Shown in pieces: positions 46,143-54,885 of a DNA stretch of 64,000 nt. The DNA lies in NCBI RefSeq assembly GCF_000425725.1, contig NZ_KE384439.1, forward strand, positions 157,309 through 221,308. Direction: 5' to 3'. The stretch is from Halomonas halocynthiae DSM 14573 (GTDB lineage Bacteria; Pseudomonadota; Gammaproteobacteria; Pseudomonadales; Halomonadaceae). The notes beneath the pieces are model-generated. The model made no database searches. It was not told the origin of the DNA and saw only the letters and a list, made by a program, of their open reading frames with translations. The translations under genes were made by a program, and so were the position numbers. Position 1 is the first letter of the stretch, and each line of letters opens with the position of its first letter.

Positions 46143-47774
46143 TCAATACTCTTTCAGCACGGGCTTCAATGCATTGCTAGTTGGGCTGCCTGTTGTGTTG
46201 AGCCGAATGCGTGAAGGCTTCGCGAACTCTGCGTGTCGCTCAGGGGTGTCTGGACTGTAATGCAGTCCGCGAGACTCTTGTCTGGCGGAGGCGCAGGCAA
46301 CGCTGAGCTGAGCTAGACGTATTGCTTGTGTCAATCTGACAAGCTTGAGCGACACGGTTGAGCTGAGCGTGCCGGTATCGGTGTTTCGGTGTATTTCTGC
46401 CATTAGGGTGTCAAGCGCATGTTCTGCTTCGCGTAGCCCTGTATTGCTGCGTACTATCGCAACTTGGCGGCTCATAATGTCTTTTACTTGTTGGTGCTGC
46501 GAAGCAATCTGCTGAGGTGGCAATTTGCTGGTGGCAACGGGGCGTTCATTGATAGCGGCTGATGAGGCCTGGGTTGGGTGTTTCACTAAGCGGGCGGCGC
46601 AGCTTGTGGCAAACACTAGGCACTCAAGCAGTGAGTTGCTGGCCATGCGATTAGCACCATGCAGTCCTGTACAGGCGACTTCACCGATGGCTGAAAGCCC
46701 GGTGACATTGGTTGCACCAGCCAAATCAGTGTAAATGCCTCCGCAGCTATAGTGGGCGGCTGGGACAACGGGAATGGGTGAATGCGTAATATCCAGGTCG
46801 CGGGTGAGGCAGTGTGCGTAAATAGTAGGAAAGTGCTGCTGAATGGCCTTGCTGCCTAGATGGCGAACATCCAGCAACACATAGTCGCTTTTGGTGCGCT
46901 GCATTTCGGCATCAATGGCTCTAGCCACAATGTCGCGTGGCGCTAGTTCGGCGCGTGAGTCCACGGCTGGCATGAAGCGCTTGCCATCCGTGCCGATGAG
47001 CTTTCCGCCTTCGCCTCGTACGGCCTCGCTGATCAGAAAAGGGGGGCCGTCGGGGTCATAAAAGCATGTGGGATGAAACTGTTGAAACTCTAAGTTCATC
47101 AGCTCGGCGCCCAGTTCGGCGGCCATGATCATGCCGTCACCAGTCGCCGGGTGCGGGCTGGTTGTGTGCTTGTAAAGACCGCTGGCCCCTCCAGTCGCCA
47201 ATATGGTATCAGTGGCCAGCAGTTGGTGGGTCTGGCCGAGACCATCAAGGCAGAGTGCGCCTCGGCACTGCCCGTTGGCGTCATTGAGCAGCTCGATGAC
47301 CGTCAGGTCATGGCGCAGAGTGATGCCAGGATGCGCCAGAGTGTGCTGCATCAGGGTATCGGTTACGGCACGGCCGGTCGCGTCGTCAGCATGGATGATA
47401 CGGCGCCGGCCATGGCCACCTTCCTGGGTCAGGTGATAGGGGTAGCTGGCTGAGGAGTTTGTGTCGCGCGTGAAAGGCACCCCCAGTGACAGCAGCCATT
47501 CAATTGCCTGTGGTCCGTGTTCCACCGTGAAGCGCACAGCAGGCTGATAACATAAGCCATCGCCGGCAGTTAGGGTGTCGCTCACATGGTCTTCAACGCA
47601 ATCGGCGGGTGAGAGAGTTGCTGCAATGCCCCCTTGAGCCCAGCTGCTGGCGCCTCTGGTGCTGCTCTCTGGCTGTAGCACAGTTACCGCTCGGTGGTCA
47701 GCAACTTGCAATGCCAGGCTTAGACCAGCGACACCGCCGCCGATAATCAGTACCTCATGCTGGGGGTGAGTCAT
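46143..47774 (-). CDS. nadB: L-aspartate oxidase
   Basis: Flavoenzyme oxidising aspartate to iminoaspartate for quinolinate and NAD synthesis. The 543-residue product has the FAD motif HEVLIIGGGVAGLSLAL. The SSWAQGGIAA and HVSDTLTAGDGL segments follow. The active-site arginines are in SEAVRGEGGKL and PRDIVARAID, and the capping signature is AAHYSCGGI. The ATG at 47774 is preceded by AGGAAG. The start lies 20 bp inside the upstream FUSC gene, so they are probably co-transcribed. Confidence 0.94.
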   Translation of the reverse strand: MTHPQHEVLIIGGGVAGLSLALQVADHRAVTVLQPESSTRGASSWAQGGIAATLSPADCVEDHVSDTLTAGDGLCYQPAVRFTVEHGPQAIEWLLSLGVPFTRDTNSSASYPYHLTQEGGHGRRRIIHADDATGRAVTDTLMQHTLAHPGITLRHDLTVIELLNDANGQCRGALCLDGLGQTHQLLATDTILATGGASGLYKHTTSPHPATGDGMIMAAELGAELMNLEFQQFHPTCFYDPDGPPFLISEAVRGEGGKLIGTDGKRFMPAVDSRAELAPRDIVARAIDAEMQRTKSDYVLLDVRHLGSKAIQQHFPTIYAHCLTRDLDITHSPIPVVPAAHYSCGGIYTDLAGATNVTGLSAIGEVACTGLHGANRMASNSLLECLVFATSCAARLVKHPTQASSAAINERPVATSKLPPQQIASQHQQVKDIMSRQVAIVRSNTGLREAEHALDTLMAEIHRNTDTGTLSSTVSLKLVRLTQAIRLAQLSVACASARQESRGLHYSPDTPERHAEFAKPSRIRLNTTGSPTSNALKPVLKEY

Positions 47775-48909
47775 CGGGCTTCCTGGGCGTTTGGGGGTGA
47801 GTTGTTGAGTCTGCTGGAGGCGTGAGCCCATGATGTTTGGCGCGTCGCCTCAGGCGCTGGCTAGGTAAGTGCTCTAGGCCGCCAAGTTGGTCGCGCAGCT
47901 CGCGTGACAGGCGTGCTAACTCTCGGTTGAGCCATAAATAACCGGCTGGGCTGAATAGTTGGCGGCCACTCTCCGCGCAAGCTGTCATGGCAAGCTCAGC
48001 ATGATGGTCTAGCGTGAAAGGCGAAATGAGTACGTCGATTGATTGGCCGGCACGTATCTGAAATGCCAAGGTGCCAATTTCTTTGGCTAGCATATGCTGC
48101 TGGTGACGTAGCCCTTGCATTGCACTGATCTGGTCATGGCCTGCACGGCTGTTCCAATGAGTTTCCAGCAGCAGCTCGATGGTTGACAGCATGCGGCGCT
48201 GAAGAGAAATGATGTCGTCTGTCTCGCGCCGAGTTAGGCGACGCTCACGGTGTACACCTTCGATGAGTGCGCGTTGTTTGATGAGCCGTTCGGTGCAGTC
48301 TTTGAACAGTTCTTGGGTTTCGCCACCTGGTGCGGCGGTTGATGAGGCGTGAGCCTGATATAGCTTGGCCATTTGGTCTAGATTGTCGGCCAGGCCAAAG
48401 CGCATCAGATCAGTCGACTTCTGTGGCATGACTAAGACGGTCGCAAGGATGCCAATGCTGGTGCCGAGCAGAACATTGGCACTGCGCCACAAAGCAACAG
48501 ATAGGTCTTGGTTGCCATCACCAATGACTAGCAGTAGAGAGATAGCAAACATCAGGGCGCCGTAGCCGTAGCGTTTGTTATAACTAAACCACAAGGCGAG
48601 CAGCGTACCGATGAGTGCGCTAAGTGGTAGTAACGCCGGTATATCGAGAGGCAGGATAATCATGGTTAGCCCGAATAGGGCGCCTGCTATGCTGCCAAAA
48701 AGCCGTTGTCGTCCTTTGTCTAGCACTCCGCCAATATGCGGAAGATTTCCCATGACCATCACGGTGCTAACCAGTGCCCAGCTACTGCTGGGAAGGTGTA
48801 GCCATGAGGTGAGAGCGTAGGTGCAACAGAGCGCTAGAGCAACCCGCAAGACGTAGAATATCTGCGGATAGCGTTGGCTGATATAAGGATCGCGTAGACG
48901 CGAAAGCAT
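47755..48909 (-). CDS. FUSC-family inner-membrane protein (YccS/AaeB-like)
   Basis: A 384-residue membrane protein with about six N-terminal helices (residues 20-180, for example SALIGTLLALWFSY and RSANVLLGTSIGILATVLVMP). A cytoplasmic helical half follows, with coiled segments such as IISLQRRMLSTIELLLE. The architecture is that of the fusaric-acid-resistance/aromatic-acid exporter superfamily, in a half-size form. The longer open frame begins at 48999 inside tRNA-Leu and is rejected. The two adjacent ATG codons are at 48912 and 48909. The substrate is unknown. Confidence 0.8.
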   Translation of the reverse strand: MLSRLRDPYISQRYPQIFYVLRVALALCCTYALTSWLHLPSSSWALVSTVMVMGNLPHIGGVLDKGRQRLFGSIAGALFGLTMIILPLDIPALLPLSALIGTLLALWFSYNKRYGYGALMFAISLLLVIGDGNQDLSVALWRSANVLLGTSIGILATVLVMPQKSTDLMRFGLADNLDQMAKLYQAHASSTAAPGGETQELFKDCTERLIKQRALIEGVHRERRLTRRETDDIISLQRRMLSTIELLLETHWNSRAGHDQISAMQGLRHQQHMLAKEIGTLAFQIRAGQSIDVLISPFTLDHHAELAMTACAESGRQLFSPAGYLWLNRELARLSRELRDQLGGLEHLPSQRLRRRAKHHGLTPPADSTTHPQTPRKPDDSPPA

Positions 48910-48958
48910 CATCAATCGTTGTTTCCGAAGTGCCAGAAGCTGACAATAGTAATGCTGT

Positions 48959-49045
48959 TGGTGCCCGGAGCCGGACTTGAACCGGCACGGTGTTGCCACC
49001 GAGGGATTTTAAATCCCTTGCGTCTACCTATTTCGCCATCCGGGC
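48959..49045 (-). tRNA. tRNA-Leu (anticodon UAA)
   Basis: The 87-nt cloverleaf has acceptor GCCCGGA/TCCGGGC and an encoded CCA end. The anticodon stem GGGA-TTTAAAA-TCCC shows UAA. A long variable arm (CGGTGGCAACACCG) marks a class II tRNA. It is the last of three in the order Gly-Cys-Leu, the same as glyW-cysT-leuZ in E. coli. Confidence 0.96.
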
Positions 49046-49081
49046 GGGATGCTGTTCAACGGGAGCCTGAAAAGAAAAGAT

Positions 49082-49155
49082 TGGAGGCTGGAGTCGGAAT
49101 CGAACCGGCGTACACGGAGTTGCAGTCCGCTGCATGACCACTCTGCCATCCAGCC
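49082..49155 (-). tRNA. tRNA-Cys (anticodon GCA)
   Basis: The 74-nt tRNA has acceptor GGCTGGA/TCCAGCC, CCA encoded, and anticodon loop CTGCAAC with GCA. It is the middle gene of the Gly-Cys-Leu cluster. Confidence 0.96.
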
Positions 49156-49207
49156 TCATGGATTCAATCCATGCTGAGTCAGGAGTGCCATTTACGTAAA
49201 AAATAAA

Positions 49208-49282
49208 TGGAGCGGGAAACGAGATTCGAACTCGCGACCCCAACCTTGGCAAGGTTGTGCTCTACCACTGAGCTATTCCCGC
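49208..49282 (-). tRNA. tRNA-Gly (anticodon GCC)
   Basis: The 75-nt tRNA has acceptor GCGGGAA/TTCCCGC, CCA encoded, and anticodon loop TTGCCAA with GCC. It is first in the tRNA cluster and lies 117 bp after pgsA on the same strand. Confidence 0.96.
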
Positions 49283-49399
49283 CTGACTCGAAAGCGCATT
49301 CTACCGATAAGCTGGTGTCTGTCAACCATTTTTGGCAACATCTTGATTGTTCAGGCTTTCACAGAGAGGTCGCGTTGTTAGAGTTTGCCACGCTCGACA

Positions 49400-49948
49400 T
49401 TACATCGCGCGTGACAAGTGTGGCCAGGCTGCGCGCAGATACTGAATCATTGACCATAAGGTCAGCAGAGCCGCCACGTACAGTGTGGCGACTCCCAGCT
49501 GGGCGTAAAATGAGCCGGGCGTGAAGGCCAGCAAGATCAGCAGCGCTATCATCTGTAGGGTGGTTTTTAGTTTACCGATCCATGATACGGCCACTGAGCC
49601 GCGGTTACCCATCTCGGCCATCCATTCGCGAAGTGCGGAAATAACGATTTCACGGCCGATGATAACCAGTGCAGGTAGAGTCAGCCACATAGCATCGTAG
49701 CGCTCAATCAGTAATGCCAGTGCGACCACTACCATCAGCTTGTCAGCGACTGGGTCGAGGAAAGCGCCAAAAGGCGTGGACTGATCCCAGCGGCGGGCGA
49801 GGTAACCGTCTAGCCAGTCGGTAATTGAAGCCGCCGCAAAAAGCCCAGCAACTACCGGCATGCTCCAGCTGAACGGTAAGTAGAATAGCACGACCAGCAG
49901 CGGGATAAACGCGATACGGGCCAAGGTCAGCAGGTTGGGAATATTCAT
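49400..49948 (-). CDS. pgsA: CDP-diacylglycerol-glycerol-3-phosphate phosphatidyltransferase
   Basis: Makes phosphatidylglycerophosphate, the precursor of phosphatidylglycerol and cardiolipin. The 182-residue membrane enzyme has the CDP-alcohol phosphotransferase signature DGYLAR...[10 protein letters not shown] (the DGX2ARX8GX3DX3D pattern, near residues 45-70) and about four further helices. It follows uvrC by 66 bp and precedes three tRNAs, the conserved uvrC-pgsA-glyW-cysT-leuZ arrangement. Confidence 0.96.
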   Translation of the reverse strand: MNIPNLLTLARIAFIPLLVVLFYLPFSWSMPVVAGLFAAASITDWLDGYLARRWDQSTPFGAFLDPVADKLMVVVALALLIERYDAMWLTLPALVIIGREIVISALREWMAEMGNRGSVAVSWIGKLKTTLQMIALLILLAFTPGSFYAQLGVATLYVAALLTLWSMIQYLRAAWPHLSRAM

Positions 49949-50014
49949 CGGGACTGCGATCCTTGCATCAAAGGGTGGGCCGAGGATGGACTATTCTATC
50001 TGCCTTGAGCAATC

Positions 50015-51829
50015 TCATCCATGTAAGCCGCGATGAATTGTTTCGGCAAGCTTAGCGCTAATGCCAGGAACGCGTGCGAGTTCCTCACGGCTGGCCTGTT
50101 GTACGCCTTGTAATCCGCCAAAAAAACGCAGTAGTTCGCGTCGACGCCGTGGGCCGACACCAGGAATTTCCTGCAATGTTGACGTGCGCCTGGTTTTATC
50201 GCGTTTTGCGCGGTGCCCGCTGATAGCAAAGCGGTGTGATTCGTCGCGTATGTGCTGAAGTAGGTGAAGCGCAGGAGAGTTGGCGTCAAGATCCAGAGTG
50301 CGATCGGTGGTTTCAATAAATAACGTTTCCAAGCCTGCTTTGCGCGTGGTGCCTTTCGCCACGCCTAGCAGCAGTATATCGCTGAGGCCCAGTTCTGCCA
50401 TGACCTCGCGCGCCATGTTCAGTTGCCCTTTACCGCCATCAACAATCAATAGATCGGGTTTTTCTCCCTCCCCGCTAGCTAAATGACGATAGCGGCGGCT
50501 TAACGCTTGGCGCATGGCGGCATAGTCGTCGCCAGGTTCAATGCCTTGAATATTGAAGCGTCGGTAGTCAGAGGTGCGAGGCCCTTGCGGGTCAAAAACA
50601 ACACATGAGGCAACGGTGGCTTCGCCGTGACTATGGCTGATATCGAAACACTCAAGTCGAGCAGGGGCCGCAGGTAGTTCCAGCGCAGTGCGCAGTGCTT
50701 CGAAGCGCTGTTGCAGTTGATCCTGATTGGCTAGCTGGCCAGCCAGCTGCTGCTCAGCATTGGTGCGAGCCAGTTCGCGCCATTTGGCTCGGTGCCCGCG
50801 AACCTGGTGGATCAGACGGGTGCGACGACCAGCACGCTCGCTCAATGCGCCCGCCAATAGCTGGGCTTCAGGCAGTGGGTGGCTGGTAATGATGTCGCTG
50901 GGTATTTCGTGTGTTTGGCCAAGATAAAACTGGCTGATAAAATTGCCTAGTAGGGTATCAATATCCAGGTCCAGGTCGTTGCCGGGCGAGTAGTGGCGAG
51001 AGCCAAGTAGCCGCCCTTGACGAATGGTTAGCATGGAAATGCACAGAGCACCGGGACGCTGGGCCAGCGCAAAAACATCGGCATCGCCGTTGTCGGTATC
51101 AACCACTTGGCGTTCCTGAAGTTTGCGTAAATGCTGAATCTGGTCGCGTAGCCTTGCGGCTTCTTCAAATTCGAGTTGCTGGCTGGCAGTCTCCATGTCG
51201 CGGGTTAGCTCGTCGGTTACGGCCTCACTGCGGCCCTCAAGGCATTGCACGGCATGCTCCACGTCGCGGCGATAATCAGCTTCGCTGATGTAATCAACGC
51301 ATGGTGCACTACAGCGGCCAATTTGATATTGCAGGCAGGGCCGTGTGCGGTGAGCAAAGACGCTATTCTCACAGTTACGAATACGAAAAATTTTTTGCAT
51401 CAACGACAGGCTTTCGCGTACCGCGTGGGCGCCTGGGTAAGGGCCAAGGTAGCGGCCATCATCATGGCGTCGCCGTACTCGTTTGTACTCCAGAGCGGGG
51501 AACGGGTGGCGGTCGGTGACGAATATGAACGGGTAAGTCTTGTCGTCGCGCAACAGAATGTTATAGGGCGGCCGCAATGTTTTGATCAGCGTCTGCTCTA
51601 GCAGTAGCGCCTCGGTTTCCGTATTGGTTATTGTCACCTGGATATCAGCAATGCGTGCGACTAACGCCTGTGTTTTAGCATTCAGGTTGCCACGAAAATA
51701 GCTGGCAAGACGCGCTTTGAGGCGGCGAGCTTTGCCAATATATAGGGTGTTGGCTTGGTCATCGAACATCCGGTAGACGCCGGGTGACTCGCTGACGCTG
51801 GCCAGGAAATGACGATAATCGAAGCTCAT
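50015..51829 (-). CDS. uvrC: Excinuclease ABC subunit C
   Basis: The dual-incision nuclease of nucleotide excision repair, 604 residues. It has an N-terminal GIY-YIG nuclease (GVYRMFDDQANTLYIGKARRLK, seen as GVYRMF and LYIGKARR). The Cys-rich segment RPCLQYQIGRCSAPC and a UVR domain (ELTRDMETASQQLEFEEAARL) follow. The C-terminal RNase H-like nuclease has ECFDISHSHGEATVASCVVF and VDGGKGQLNMA. Two helix-hairpin-helix motifs close the protein (EIPGVGPRRRRELLRFFGG, VPGISAKLAETI). Confidence 0.97.
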   Translation of the reverse strand: MSFDYRHFLASVSESPGVYRMFDDQANTLYIGKARRLKARLASYFRGNLNAKTQALVARIADIQVTITNTETEALLLEQTLIKTLRPPYNILLRDDKTYPFIFVTDRHPFPALEYKRVRRRHDDGRYLGPYPGAHAVRESLSLMQKIFRIRNCENSVFAHRTRPCLQYQIGRCSAPCVDYISEADYRRDVEHAVQCLEGRSEAVTDELTRDMETASQQLEFEEAARLRDQIQHLRKLQERQVVDTDNGDADVFALAQRPGALCISMLTIRQGRLLGSRHYSPGNDLDLDIDTLLGNFISQFYLGQTHEIPSDIITSHPLPEAQLLAGALSERAGRRTRLIHQVRGHRAKWRELARTNAEQQLAGQLANQDQLQQRFEALRTALELPAAPARLECFDISHSHGEATVASCVVFDPQGPRTSDYRRFNIQGIEPGDDYAAMRQALSRRYRHLASGEGEKPDLLIVDGGKGQLNMAREVMAELGLSDILLLGVAKGTTRKAGLETLFIETTDRTLDLDANSPALHLLQHIRDESHRFAISGHRAKRDKTRRTSTLQEIPGVGPRRRRELLRFFGGLQGVQQASREELARVPGISAKLAETIHRGLHG

Positions 51830-52051
51830 CGGGTCGCTTACCCTACGCTGATCAATAAACGCGCTATTCTAACAGAGCCAGAGGGCTGAGCGCAGACCAC
51901 GGCCGACCATCTGCCGTGCGTGCCGCCATATAATCGTCGCTGAGAGGCAGTTGGGGGTGACTGGGAATAGGCGCAATTCTGCGCTTGACCCGTACTAGGC
52001 AGGTAAGTATGATTCATCTCGTTGTTGAGGCGTAAGCGCTTCAAAACGCGT

Positions 52052-52127
52052 GGGGCCTTAGCTCAGCTGGGAGAGCGCAACACTGGCAGTGTTGAGGTCA
52101 GCGGTTCGATCCCGCTAGGCTCCACCA
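52052..52127 (+). tRNA. tRNA-Ala (anticodon GGC)
   Basis: The 76-nt tRNA has acceptor GGGGCCT/AGGCTCC, a D-arm AGCTCAGCTGGGAGAGC, anticodon stem AACAC with GGC, T-arm GGTTCGATCC and an encoded CCA. It is a lone gene between divergent uvrC and convergent argF, with its own terminator. Confidence 0.97.
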
Positions 52128-52140
52128 ATTGAATTCAAAT

Positions 52141-52178
52141 AAAACGCCCGATGTCTACTTAAGATATCGGGCGTTTTT
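52141..52178 (+). terminator. Terminator of tRNA-Ala
   Basis: AAAACGCCCGAT pairs with ATCGGGCGTTTT around a 13-base loop, ending in T-rich sequence. The symmetric A/T flanks allow it to act in both directions. From 52179 to 52315 nothing else is seen. Confidence 0.85.
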
Positions 52179-52315
52179 ATGTTTGCAGATATTGTATTGA
52201 TACGCCAGAAAGCGACAGAGCCAAGCGACGTTGGCTCTTGTCAGCTTGGCTCTTGGTCGCCTGGGTCAGTAACCTTGTTCTGAGTCACCTAAACTGGCTC
52301 GACGATCTACTCGCC

Positions 52316-53236
52316 TTATTCGTCGATTCGTCCAAGTATCAGAAACTCGATGAGTGCCTTTTGGGCATGTAAGCGATTGCCGGCTTCCTGCCAGACGTCG
52401 GCACGTGGGTCGTCGAGCAGCGTTTCACTGATTTCTTCGCCGCGGTGGGCGGGCAGGCAGTGCAGGAACAGTACATCACTTGCAGCCTGGTCGAGCATGG
52501 CCTCAGTCACCTGGAAGCCGGCAAAATCAGCGATTCGCTTGGCTTGCTCCTCTTCCTGCCCCATAGACGCCCAGACATCGGTGGTGATCAGATTGGCCCC
52601 AGCGGCCGCCTGCATTGGGTCGCGATAGAGCGTTACCCGGTCGCCAGCTACTGCCATGATGTCTTCACGTGGTTCGTAACCTTCCGGGCAGCAAACTCTA
52701 AGATTAAAGTCGAACTGGAGGGCGGCGTTAATCCAGGAATGGCACATGTTGTTGCCGTCGCCGATCCATACCGCCGTGCGATCGCGCACGTTGCCACGTA
52801 GCTCGGTCCAGGTCATCACATCGGCGAGCAGTTGGCAGGGATGGTAGTCATCGGTTAGCGCATTGATGACTGGCACGCGGCTGGCGGCGGCGAAGTCTTC
52901 CAGTCCCTGGTGAGAGAAGGTGCGGATCATTACTGCATCCACCATCTCGGAAAGCACTCGGGCAGTGTCCGCGATTGGTTCGCCACGCCCCAGCTGTGTG
53001 TCTTTAGATGACAAAAAGAGCGCATGGCCGCCGAACTGGGTCATCCCTGTTTCAAAGGACACCCGCGTGCGCGTGGAAGATTTTTCAAAAATCATCGCCA
53101 ACGTGCGGTTGGTGAAGGGCGTATAGGTTGGCCCTTGAGTCAACAGCTTGTTTTTGATGGTGATGGCGCGCTGAATCAGATAGCGTGCTTCTTCCTGGCT
53201 CAGGTCGAGTAGGGTAAGGAAGTGCCGGGCGGCCAT
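52316..53236 (-). CDS. argF: Ornithine carbamoyltransferase
   Basis: Forms citrulline from ornithine and carbamoyl phosphate. The 306-residue product has the carbamoyl-phosphate site [11 protein letters not shown], the [12 protein letters not shown] motif and the ornithine site [20 protein letters not shown] precedes the ATG. argG, the next enzyme in the pathway, lies 1.6 kb away on the other strand. The two are separated by grxD and rnt. Confidence 0.97.
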   Translation of the reverse strand: MAARHFLTLLDLSQEEARYLIQRAITIKNKLLTQGPTYTPFTNRTLAMIFEKSSTRTRVSFETGMTQFGGHALFLSSKDTQLGRGEPIADTARVLSEMVDAVMIRTFSHQGLEDFAAASRVPVINALTDDYHPCQLLADVMTWTELRGNVRDRTAVWIGDGNNMCHSWINAALQFDFNLRVCCPEGYEPREDIMAVAGDRVTLYRDPMQAAAGANLITTDVWASMGQEEEQAKRIADFAGFQVTEAMLDQAASDVLFLHCLPAHRGEEISETLLDDPRADVWQEAGNRLHAQKALIEFLILGRIDE

Positions 53237-53424
53237 ACGTGGCTCCTCGGAAAAAAACGACTATCCTAGCCAGCTGACAGGGGATGCGCAACGCAGACAG
53301 TATCAGTAGAATGACATCAGCTAAAGACTGACTGGCCTGCTGGGTTATTATTTTGTCCTAGTTCAGGCCGCTTTTATTCAGTATCAATGCTGCCACCCTG
53401 GCACTCTGACAGAGGATAAACCTG

Positions 53425-53781
53425 ATGAGCACTACTGCAGAAAACATTCAGAAACAGATCAGTGACAACACTATCCTGATCTACATGAAGGGCACACCTC
53501 AACTGCCTCAGTGCGGGTTTTCCGCGCAAACTGTTCAGGCGCTGATGGCGTGCGGTGAGCGTTTTGCTTTCGTTAATATCTTAGATAACCCCGATATTCG
53601 TAGCGAGTTGCCAAAAATTGCTAATTGGCCGACTTTCCCTCAGTTGTGGGTGGAAGGTGAGTTGGTTGGTGGTTGCGATATTGTGGTGGAAATGCATCAG
53701 AGCGGTGAGCTGGAGCCGTTGATTAAACAGGCGTCTGCTCGTGCTCAGGCCGCTGAGCCTGGGGAATCTCCCGAGGCCTGA
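53425..53781 (+). CDS. grxD: Monothiol glutaredoxin (Grx4 type)
   Basis: A 118-residue monothiol glutaredoxin that binds and delivers [2Fe-2S] clusters. The active-site CGFS is in QLPQCGFSAQTVQAL. Glutathione-binding parts are the lysine in IYMKGTPQ, WPTFPQLWVEGELVGG and the CD in GGCDIVVEM. An AGAGGATAA site precedes the ATG. A long inverted repeat follows the stop. Confidence 0.95.
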   Translation: MSTTAENIQKQISDNTILIYMKGTPQLPQCGFSAQTVQALMACGERFAFVNILDNPDIRSELPKIANWPTFPQLWVEGELVGGCDIVVEMHQSGELEPLIKQASARAQAAEPGESPEA

Positions 53782-53812
53782 TGCCAGGTTTGCTATAAAA
53801 CTATTTGTTATA

Positions 53813-53870
53813 AAACACTATGCCCCACAACCAGGCCGGTTGTGGGGCATAGTTGTGGAGCATAGTGTTT
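53813..53870. repeat. Nested inverted repeats after grxD
   Basis: ACTATGCCCCACAACC (53817-53832) and GGTTGTGGGGCATAGT (53838-53853) form a perfect 16-bp stem around AGGCC. The flanking AAACACTATGC (53813-53823) can instead pair with GCATAGTGTTT (53860-53870). The two structures share bases and exclude one another. No T-run directly follows the inner stem, but GTTT follows the outer one. A terminator role between the convergent grxD and rnt genes is likely. Confidence 0.7.
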
Positions 53871-53908
53871 GGCTCTTGGGCTGACTTATTTTAGCTTGGC
53901 TTTTACAC

Positions 53909-54592
53909 TCAGTTTTCGTTTTCGTGGTTATCTTCTTCCAGCTGTTGCTCACGCAACGCGAGCTGCCAGCCACCAAGGTCTTTGTAGCGGTTGACTATGG
54001 CGCAGAACAGCTCGGCAGTGCGTTCGGTATCGTAGCGGGCCGAGTGTGCCGCGTTGTTATCGAACTCAATCCCCGCCGCACGGCAGGCACGAGCCAGTAC
54101 GGTTTGGCCGTAGACCAGTCCCGCAAGTGACGCGGTATCAAAGCTTGAAAAGGGGTGGAATGGATTGCGCTTGATACCACAGCGTTCCACGGCGGCATTG
54201 AGAAACCCATGGTCGAAGGCGGCATTGTGGCCGACGAGAATCGCCCGCGTGCAGCCCGTTGACTTGAGCGCCTTGCGAATGGGCTTGAAAATATCACCCA
54301 GCGCTTTGGCTTCGCAGACTGCCATTTGTTGACGTAGCGGGGCATCGAGTTTAATACCGGTAAAATCGAGCGCAGACTGTTCTATGTTAGCGCCCTCGAA
54401 AGGGTCAACGTGAAAGGCATGGGTCTCGTCGGGCATCAAGTTGCCTTCGGGGTCCATGGTCAGGGTCACAGCGGCGATCTCTAGAATGGCGTCTTGTCGG
54501 GCATTGAAACCGCCGGTTTCTAGGTCCACCACTACCGGCAGAAAACTGCGAAACCGCTTTGCCATGAGTTCGCGGGTGGCCACTTCGCTCAT
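53909..54592 (-). CDS. rnt: Ribonuclease T
   Basis: A DEDDh 3'-5' exoribonuclease that matures tRNA and 5S/23S rRNA ends. The 227-residue product has Exo[12 protein letters not shown], Exo[12 protein letters not shown] and Exo[16 protein letters not shown]. The basic region [10 protein letters not shown] and the [11 protein letters not shown] segment are also typical. The acidic C-terminus (EEDNHENEN) is specific to this lineage. It diverges from argG across the tandem-repeat region. Confidence 0.95.
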   Translation of the reverse strand: MSEVATRELMAKRFRSFLPVVVDLETGGFNARQDAILEIAAVTLTMDPEGNLMPDETHAFHVDPFEGANIEQSALDFTGIKLDAPLRQQMAVCEAKALGDIFKPIRKALKSTGCTRAILVGHNAAFDHGFLNAAVERCGIKRNPFHPFSSFDTASLAGLVYGQTVLARACRAAGIEFDNNAAHSARYDTERTAELFCAIVNRYKDLGGWQLALREQQLEEDNHENEN

Positions 54593-54763
54593 GCACCTCT
54601 CCTTGTTGGGCGTCAGTTGGGCATCAGGTTGATATGATTCAACCGCGAAATTCTAACAGCAAAGGGGGCAAGCGTCCCGCTGTGGTATTCCTGATCGTTG
54701 CGTCGCGCTATAATCAGTTGGCATAGATTACCGTGTATTACTTTTACCAAGACGGTTTTCACT

Positions 54764-54868
54764 GACGTAGTTTTTATTGACGTAGTTTTTATCAACGTAG
54801 TTTTTATCAACGTAGTTTGTATCAACGTGGTTTTTATCAACGTAGTGTGTCTCAACATAGCTTTCATC
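54764..54868 (+). repeat. Seven 15-bp tandem repeats in the argG leader
   Basis: Seven consecutive units of 15 bp start at 54764, 54779, 54794, 54809, 54824, 54839 and 54854. The consensus is (G/A)ACGTAGTTTTTATC. The first three are nearly identical and the last two have decayed. A shorter partial unit (GACGGTTTTCACT) begins at 54751. The array ends 17 bp before argG. The period is a multiple of three, and the frame is open into argG from 54781 (repeated Tyr-Gln-Arg-Ser). Confidence 0.9.
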
Positions 54869-54885
54869 AACAGGAGTGTCTTTGC

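Noticed and set aside
48910..48999. N-terminal extension of the FUSC protein from 48999
   Set aside because: It would translate part of tRNA-Leu; conserved sequence begins at the ATG pair 48912/48909.
54751..54868. CRISPR array
   Set aside because: Units are 15 bp, directly abutting and without spacers; no cas genes are present.
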